The notes under the pieces are model-generated. The model searched no databases, was not told the DNA's origin, and saw only the letters and a program-made list of their open reading frames with translations. From contig JABXJS010000046.1 of NCBI GenBank assembly GCA_013538855.1, positions 1-64,000 of the forward strand: a stretch of DNA of 64,000 nt. The letters are read 5' to 3'. Both the position numbers and the translations under genes were made by a program. Within the stretch, counting starts at the first letter, position 1; each line of letters starts with the position of its first letter. Of the stretch, positions 62,074-64,000 are shown one piece after another. This DNA comes from Herpetosiphonaceae bacterium. GTDB taxonomy: Bacteria; Chloroflexota; Chloroflexia; Chloroflexales; Herpetosiphonaceae.

Positions 62074-64000
62074 CTATGCGTCGCTGTCCTGCGTGCTTGG
62101 GCTGAGCTTCAGCCAGCCGTCGTGCAGCGTCTGCGGGGCCTCGAAGGTGCCCTGCGGGTTTATCTGGCCGATGGTGTCGATCTCGCTCCAGCCGTCGCTC
62201 TGCTGCTCGACCCAGCTCCAGCTGTAGCCGGCCTCGGTCGGCAGCGGCAGGTTGATCGCGCCTTGATTGGTAAGGATTGGCGCGGTCAGGAATGTCACCT
62301 CGATCTGTGCCAGGGCATCAGCGTACTGGTCGGCGGGAATCGTGATGGCCTTGACTGGCTGGATGCCGCAGGTCACATGGACGCTGCCGCGTGGATCAAC
62401 CAGCATGCTCACCGTTGTCGCTGGTGTGTTGAGCGTCTGCGTGAACGTTAGCGCGCTGTCGCTGGTGTGCGTTTTAATCAGCGGGTTTGTGTGGGCGGGA
62501 TCGCTGCTCTGCGGGGCGTAGAACAGGTCGTCGGCGTAGCCAGCGTCGGCCTCGATCCAGTAGCCAACGAGGCCGTCGTTGAGCTGCTGATACTCGCCGA
62601 GCCGGATGGGAAACTGCACCTCGGCGAAGTGATCGCTGGTGCGGCCCATACGCTGCATATCGCGGCGCAGGGCGTTCCAGCTTTGCTGTACGGCGGGCAG
62701 CCCCTGTAGCTCCAGGTCCACCATGGCCCGCACCAGCGCAATCGGTCGCCCAAACAGCAGCGAGACAGCGGTGTGGGCGGCGGCGTTCTCTGGGTCGATC
62801 GCATCGAGCGCGCTGTCGAGTGTGGCGATGAAGTCGCGCAGAAACGTCGTGTCGCGCGCAAGCAGGTACTCGACCAGCTGGCGCAGAAAGGGGTTGTCGA
62901 TCGCACTCGGCTGAATCGCTGCTCCGCCCGGTGCGCTGCGCCAGCTCAGCTGAGCGTCGATCAAGCCCAGCGCCTGGCCGGTGCTGGCGTAGATCATCAG
63001 GCTGCCGTCGAGGTTGTTGGGCAGTACCCAGCCGCAGATCGGCGTGGTGGCTGGGTGGTCGTTCATCTCTTGCTCGCCCTGGAGCGCTGCGAGCCAGCGA
63101 ACGTTGATGCGCGCTGGCTGCACAAGCCGCGGCTGGAGCCAGACGAGATAGTCGCTGCCCGGCGTGGTCATCTGCTCGGTGCGCACGATCTGGCGCACGT
63201 CGAGGTCTTTGATCTGCCCGAAGGTATCGACCAGCCGCAGCCGCTGCACGCGCATGGCTCCGCTGCGCAGCGGGTTGAAGTCGCTGAATAGCAGCGGCGC
63301 GCTGCGGTTGTTGCCCGCCACCGCCGCCGCCACCTGCGCGCTGAAGCGCTGATACTCGCTGAAGCCCAGCGGGTCGGCGATGTCAAGCTGGTAGGTTTGC
63401 TTGCGCATCAGCAGCGCTTGATTAAAGCCGCCCAGCGACTGCGCTAGGCAGTGAAAGCCTGGATCGTTCACCAGCGCCGCCGCCTGCTGAATCGTCGCAT
63501 CGCCAGGGTAGCGCGCCAGATAGGCGTTGAGCTGGCTCTGGTATTGCTCCTCGGCCCGCGCCGTGAGGATGCTCCAGCCGCTGTAGATGTTGGCGGAGCG
63601 GCTGATTGCCACATGCTCCGGCTGCACCGCAAGGTCAACGGCGCTCTCCGCCAGCGTATAGTTGCTGGTGATGAAGTCGCTGCCGTAGCCGTCGCTGTCT
63701 GGATCGAGGTTGCTGTGGTACTGCAGCGGGAACACTTCGACGCGCCACTCCAGCAGCAGCGGATTCCAGGGCGGACTGTCATACTGGAAGAAGCCGACCT
63801 GATCGCTGCTGGCTGTCTGCTGAATCTGCGCCACGCCTGCGAGCAGGTCGGCGATCACAGCGGCGGTGACTGGGTGCAGTGTCACGTTGTCGAGCGCTTG
63901 GCATGGCAGCGCGCCGTCTTGTCCGTGGCGGTCGGTTGGCTCCACCGCCGCGCCCGTCAGCAGCACCACCGGCTCGTTTGGCTGCCAGTAGCGTGCGCCG
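62074..64000 (-). CDS. large protein of unknown function, N-terminus outside the window
   Basis: The frame stays open to the right edge of the window ('GARYWQPNEPVVLLTG...' reading inward), so its first residues are missing; at least 642 residues are present. No domain is recognised. It is rich in Gln, Asp and aromatic residues, with segments such as 'ITSNYTLAESAVDLAVQPEHVAISRSANIYSGWSILTARAEEQYQSQLNAYLARYP', 'CGWVLPNNLDGSLMIYASTGQALGLIDAQLSWRSAPGG' and 'WIEADAGYADDLFYAP'. The C-terminal 90 residues look like beta strands ('GAINLPLPTEAGYSWSWVEQQSDGWSEI', then 'TLHDGWLKLSP'). There is no membrane segment in the visible part. It is the most upstream visible member of the five-gene cluster and may be structural. 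Confidence 0.8.
   Translation of the reverse strand, partial: GARYWQPNEPVVLLTGAAVEPTDRHGQDGALPCQALDNVTLHPVTAAVIADLLAGVAQIQQTASSDQVGFFQYDSPPWNPLLLEWRVEVFPLQYHSNLDPDSDGYGSDFITSNYTLAESAVDLAVQPEHVAISRSANIYSGWSILTARAEEQYQSQLNAYLARYPGDATIQQAAALVNDPGFHCLAQSLGGFNQALLMRKQTYQLDIADPLGFSEYQRFSAQVAAAVAGNNRSAPLLFSDFNPLRSGAMRVQRLRLVDTFGQIKDLDVRQIVRTEQMTTPGSDYLVWLQPRLVQPARINVRWLAALQGEQEMNDHPATTPICGWVLPNNLDGSLMIYASTGQALGLIDAQLSWRSAPGGAAIQPSAIDNPFLRQLVEYLLARDTTFLRDFIATLDSALDAIDPENAAAHTAVSLLFGRPIALVRAMVDLELQGLPAVQQSWNALRRDMQRMGRTSDHFAEVQFPIRLGEYQQLNDGLVGYWIEADAGYADDLFYAPQSSDPAHTNPLIKTHTSDSALTFTQTLNTPATTVSMLVDPRGSVHVTCGIQPVKAITIPADQYADALAQIEVTFLTAPILTNQGAINLPLPTEAGYSWSWVEQQSDGWSEIDTIGQINPQGTFEAPQTLHDGWLKLSPSTQDSDA

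Noticed and set aside
50660-64000. Complete prophage or eCIS locus
   Set aside because: Only a tail-collar-type domain is phage-like; no sheath, tube, baseplate, capsid, terminase or ATPase gene is visible.

Overview
This is a high-GC bacterial window, most likely from the phylum Chloroflexota (class Chloroflexia). The clues are indirect. Two secreted proteins end in a short '(Y/F)LP(Y/L)V' tail that I associate with exported Chloroflexia proteins. There is also a 5,000-residue LamG-type surface protein, an eCIS-type DUF4157 effector and a mosaic of one- and two-gene units. No ribosomal or other phylogenetic marker is present apart from one tRNA-Ser.

Layout. 1-6.1 kb: a gene-poor stretch, an orphan Imm11-like immunity gene, an ISAs1-family insertion sequence that has removed the 5' end of a DUF3224 gene, a small unknown gene and a secreted beta-helix protein. 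6.2-8.4 kb: a two-gene unit of a DUF4157 (eCIS-core) protein with an ADP-ribosyltransferase-like C-terminus and a divergent prenyl-synthase-like partner. 8.6-14.7 kb: small regulatory units (TetR/DUF1304, a lone receiver protein, an oxidoreductase with a Crp/Fnr regulator, DUF1330), a ~0.9 kb GC-rich tandem repeat and an unknown gene. 14.8-16.3 kb: a duplicated flank beside tRNA-Ser(GGA), then a chloramphenicol-acetyltransferase-like gene. 16.3-22.4 kb: an ALO-type oxidase coupled to a frameshifted D-threonine-aldolase-like gene, and a DUF4132 gene coupled to a small protein that looks like a MoaD/ubiquitin fold ending in Gly-Gly. 22.6-25.9 kb: a two-component system followed by a membrane-anchored protein and a cupredoxin lipoprotein. 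26-30.5 kb: protoglobin divergent from a LysR regulator, and PEP carboxylase. 30.7-32.9 kb: an accessory patch with a MITE-like repeat, a PD-(D/E)XK-type nuclease gene and decayed DNA. 33-48.1 kb: one giant multidomain surface protein. 48.5-50.4 kb: a GNAT gene broken at a T7 tract and a polytopic membrane protein.

50.6-64 kb: five very large, tightly packed minus-strand genes that run off the right edge. They encode an unknown protein, a LamG/phage-tail-collar protein, an MBL-fold hydrolase with a long alanine-rich tail, a DUF6603-like protein and another unknown. None has an obvious signal peptide. This operon is the best candidate for an undescribed multi-protein system, possibly tail-like or fibre-like. 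The Ubl/DUF4132 pair and the ART-effector/prenyl-synthase pair are the next best.
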